In this document: positions 17,836 through 19,842 of the stretch, in pieces
Layout: each line of letters starts with the position of its first letter
How positions within the stretch are numbered: the stretch's first letter is position 1
Assembly (NCBI GenBank): GCA_001969505.1
Contig: LSSK01001943.1
Coordinates: 1 to 19,842, forward strand
Direction of reading: 5' to 3'
DNA from: Zancudomyces culisetae
Taxonomy: Eukaryota > Kickxellomycota > Harpellomycetes > Harpellales > Legeriomycetaceae
DNA: 19,842 nt
Notes under the pieces: generated by a model
The model's database searches: none
What the model saw: the letters and a program-made list of their open reading frames with translations, nothing else
Told to the model about the DNA's origin: nothing
Made by a program: the position numbers and the translations under genes

Positions 17836-19842
17836 ATGAATAAATTGATTTCTGGTAATTCAGGCTTATCTAAAAGTCTATACCCACAAAATTATAGGAT
17901 ACTTTGTGATAATTTGGGGAAAAGTTGGTGGACGAAAAATACAATTTCGACTCTAAAATCAAAAAGAAATATTAGTTTTGCACTGAAAACTACAACAAAC
18001 TATGCTGGGATCAACAAAAATAGAAAAGTAGATTTAAAAACAGATTTAGATTTAGATTTAGATTTTTACGCCGTAAAATGTTTTAATGCAAGACGATTCT
18101 ATGGACAGGTGGTTAATCTAGAGAATACCAATCAAGATGGATATGTGGATAGGGAGAATGGTGGTTTAGAGCTTGAAAATATTGAACGGTTGTGTGTACA
18201 AGGAAGGTTGCGAAAGGCAATAGTACAAATCAATTATTATCTACAGGAAAATGAGATTTCGAGTATATTTAGATATTATAATAAAAACAGTGTGGATACC
18301 AAAAAGGCAAATATATCTAAAAGATTGGTAGAAGCACTACTAAACGGAGCAAGAAATACAAATGAAGAGAGTCAGGTGATTGAAGTGGCACGATTTATAA
18401 GTATGGAATACAATAAAGTCAGTAATGATAATGAGGGTAGTGGTAGTGGTAGTAGTGGTGGTGATAGCATGGATAGTAAGGTTGAAGGGTCGAGATTGGA
18501 TTCTATGGTGGTTGAGAGTATATTGGAGAGTTTGATGGAACCAAAATATTTTCATGATTCTAAAAGTCGAGAGGAGGTTGGAAATGTAGCAATAGAGTTT
18601 ATGGAACAAGCAGGGTATTATAAGAGTGGAGGAGAAAAGTATCAGGAGAATGTAAAAGAAATATGGCAAAGTTGTTCTAGAAGGGTGTTTGCACAGATTA
18701 TTAGAGCTATTGGATACTCATTTGATGTTCAGGGACTAAAAAGCGTTGAAAAAATGTTGGTAGTTGATGAAGGAATTATCAATGAACAGGGACGATTAGT
18801 GGAACAAGAAAAGAGTAGAAATATTCAAGTGATAAAGGAATTGATTATAGCAAACTTTAATTGTTTTGAGTTTGAAAAGGCAATTAGTTATTATGAGCAA
18901 AACTTTGTGAAAAGAGAATTAGACAAGAGGGATGATGGATTACAAAAACAAGAGACAGGACCAGTTAGGGAAATGATTGAGGCTGTGGAATCAATGGCAT
19001 TGGTATATGCAGAGGTAGGAATGATAGAAAAGGCGATAAACTTGCTAAAAGATATTGGAGTAAATATAATGGATAGTAATAGCAATAGCAATAGCAATAG
19101 GAATGGTAATGGTAATGGTGGAGATGTGATGATTTTACAAAAGATATATTTGGCAGGATTGAAAAGTTTAGTTCCAATTAGTCAAAATGATGTTGGATTT
19201 ATGGAAGGATATTTCAGCAGATCAAACTATTATGCATCGGAAAATGTGTATTGTATTGATGACGATAAATTTAACCAGGTTGAAATGATTAGAAAAAACA
19301 TCAAGTTGATATACCAGATAAAAGAAGAAATAGCAAGATATGGAGAGACAAATGTAAAGAGAGACATGATACTGGCAAGCATAAAGCTACAAAGCAAGAT
19401 TACAGAATTTGTAGTGGACCAAATGATATATAATTACAAGGAGAATAGTGGAGGATACGTATTTGGGGGAATGGGATGGAGAGAAATACTGATGGAAAAG
19501 ATGAAGATTGAAAGCGAATATGGAGCTATTAGACAGAAGGACTATGTAGAAATGATGTGGGGGTTGGTATTTTATAATCCACGATATATAAAAGTAAATA
19601 AGGAAGAAAAAGCCAAGGAGACGAGTATATCGATTAATCAAAGAATAGTAGAAAAACGAATTCAATATGCCAAAAATGTGTTTAATGAAATGATATTTAG
19701 ATTCCGAGAATTTACAAGCAACAAAATTATCGTACCAACATTACTATCAAGTCATAGAACGTTTATAAACTCACTATGGACAATAAATATGGACATGAAA
19801 TCAACCACAACAACAGGAGAAGGAGAAAGAGAAGGAGAAAGA
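17836..19842 (+). CDS. Probable mitochondrial PPR-like helical-repeat protein (3' truncated by window)
   Basis: The frame is open from ATG 17836 through the window end: 669 codons with no stop. An in-frame TAA lies at 17824-17826, so the start is well set. The first 90 residues are rich in Lys, Arg, Ser, Thr and Asn and poor in acids apart from a DLDLDLD insert, as expected for a mitochondrial presequence; CFNARRFYG is a possible cleavage vicinity. The rest is helical, with 35-residue-like segments such as LCVQGRLRKAIVQINYYL, ALVYAEVGMIEKAINLL and KNVFNEMIFRF that resemble pentatricopeptide repeats. Such proteins usually bind organellar transcripts. I cannot match it to a named yeast PPR protein. 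Low-complexity inserts are Ser/Gly (about 200-208), Ser-Asn/Asn-Gly (about 415-425) and a Gly-Glu-Arg tract at the edge. Coding is near certain; the PPR call is moderate. Confidence 0.78.
   Translation, partial: MNKLISGNSGLSKSLYPQNYRILCDNLGKSWWTKNTISTLKSKRNISFALKTTTNYAGINKNRKVDLKTDLDLDLDFYAVKCFNARRFYGQVVNLENTNQDGYVDRENGGLELENIERLCVQGRLRKAIVQINYYLQENEISSIFRYYNKNSVDTKKANISKRLVEALLNGARNTNEESQVIEVARFISMEYNKVSNDNEGSGSGSSGGDSMDSKVEGSRLDSMVVESILESLMEPKYFHDSKSREEVGNVAIEFMEQAGYYKSGGEKYQENVKEIWQSCSRRVFAQIIRAIGYSFDVQGLKSVEKMLVVDEGIINEQGRLVEQEKSRNIQVIKELIIANFNCFEFEKAISYYEQNFVKRELDKRDDGLQKQETGPVREMIEAVESMALVYAEVGMIEKAINLLKDIGVNIMDSNSNSNSNRNGNGNGGDVMILQKIYLAGLKSLVPISQNDVGFMEGYFSRSNYYASENVYCIDDDKFNQVEMIRKNIKLIYQIKEEIARYGETNVKRDMILASIKLQSKITEFVVDQMIYNYKENSGGYVFGGMGWREILMEKMKIESEYGAIRQKDYVEMMWGLVFYNPRYIKVNKEEKAKETSISINQRIVEKRIQYAKNVFNEMIFRFREFTSNKIIVPTLLSSHRTFINSLWTINMDMKSTTTTGEGEREGER
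18043..18066 (+). repeat. GATTTA hexamer array (Asp-Leu tract)
   Basis: GATTTA units in frame give alternating Asp and Leu in the N-terminal region of the PPR-like protein. An acidic insert there is unusual for a presequence and suggests that cleavage occurs upstream or that the tract is tolerated. Confidence 0.85.
19075..19118 (+). repeat. AGCAAT and GGTAAT hexamer arrays (Ser-Asn, Asn-Gly)
   Basis: About four AGT/AGC-AAT units followed by three GGT-AAT units, all in frame, form a loop between predicted helices of the PPR-like protein. Confidence 0.88.
19816..19842 (+). repeat. Purine-only GGAGAA/AGAGAA repeat at the window edge
   Basis: A pure purine tract with a 6- to 12-bp period encodes Gly-Glu-Arg-Glu in frame and runs off the window, so its full length is unknown. 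Confidence 0.85.

Overview
The window looks like nuclear DNA of an AT-rich fungus, most likely an ascomycete yeast, possibly from an early-diverging Saccharomycotina lineage. The reasons are seven recognisable or clearly coding eukaryotic genes, short spliceosomal introns (about 80-120 nt, 5' GTAAG-like, some with TACTAA-like branch sites), compact spacing, and many low-complexity Asn/Gly/Ser tracts. CTG codons fall at conserved Leu positions in the DIS3 and CLF1 homologues, so the standard code fits and the CTG-Ser clade does not. The species cannot be named from sequence alone.

Layout: 1-542 is mostly non-coding with an uncertain terminal exon at the left edge. 543-1856 (minus) is a five-exon MED6 gene (Mediator). 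It is divergent from DIS3/RRP44 (2289-6130, plus, two exons), the catalytic exosome subunit. Converging on DIS3 is a four-exon INSIG/Nsg1-type membrane protein gene (6287-7579, minus). A 1.74-kb AT-rich gap follows, holding one unresolved candidate small spliced gene. PRP45/SNW1 (9320-11077) and CLF1/SYF3 (11454-13925) then lie in tandem on the plus strand; both encode NineTeen-Complex-associated spliceosome proteins. CLF1 converges on MLH1 (14060-16945, minus, mismatch repair). After an 890-bp intergenic region, a long plus-strand ORF (17836 to the window end) encodes a probable mitochondrial helical-repeat (PPR-like) protein cut by the edge.

The genes are mostly housekeeping: transcription (MED6), RNA decay (DIS3), splicing (PRP45, CLF1), sterol regulation or ER quality control (INSIG), DNA repair (MLH1) and probably organellar RNA handling. 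No mobile element, CRISPR array, tRNA or rRNA was seen. The notable points are: (i) a DIS3 whose PIN endonuclease site has lost two of four acidic residues while the RNB exonuclease site is intact; (ii) an INSIG gene visible only after splicing, with a 40-nt exon; (iii) recurrent in-frame hexanucleotide repeats that make dipeptide tracts in most genes; (iv) a mismatch-repair gene that itself carries several microsatellites; (v) adjacent spliceosome-partner genes.
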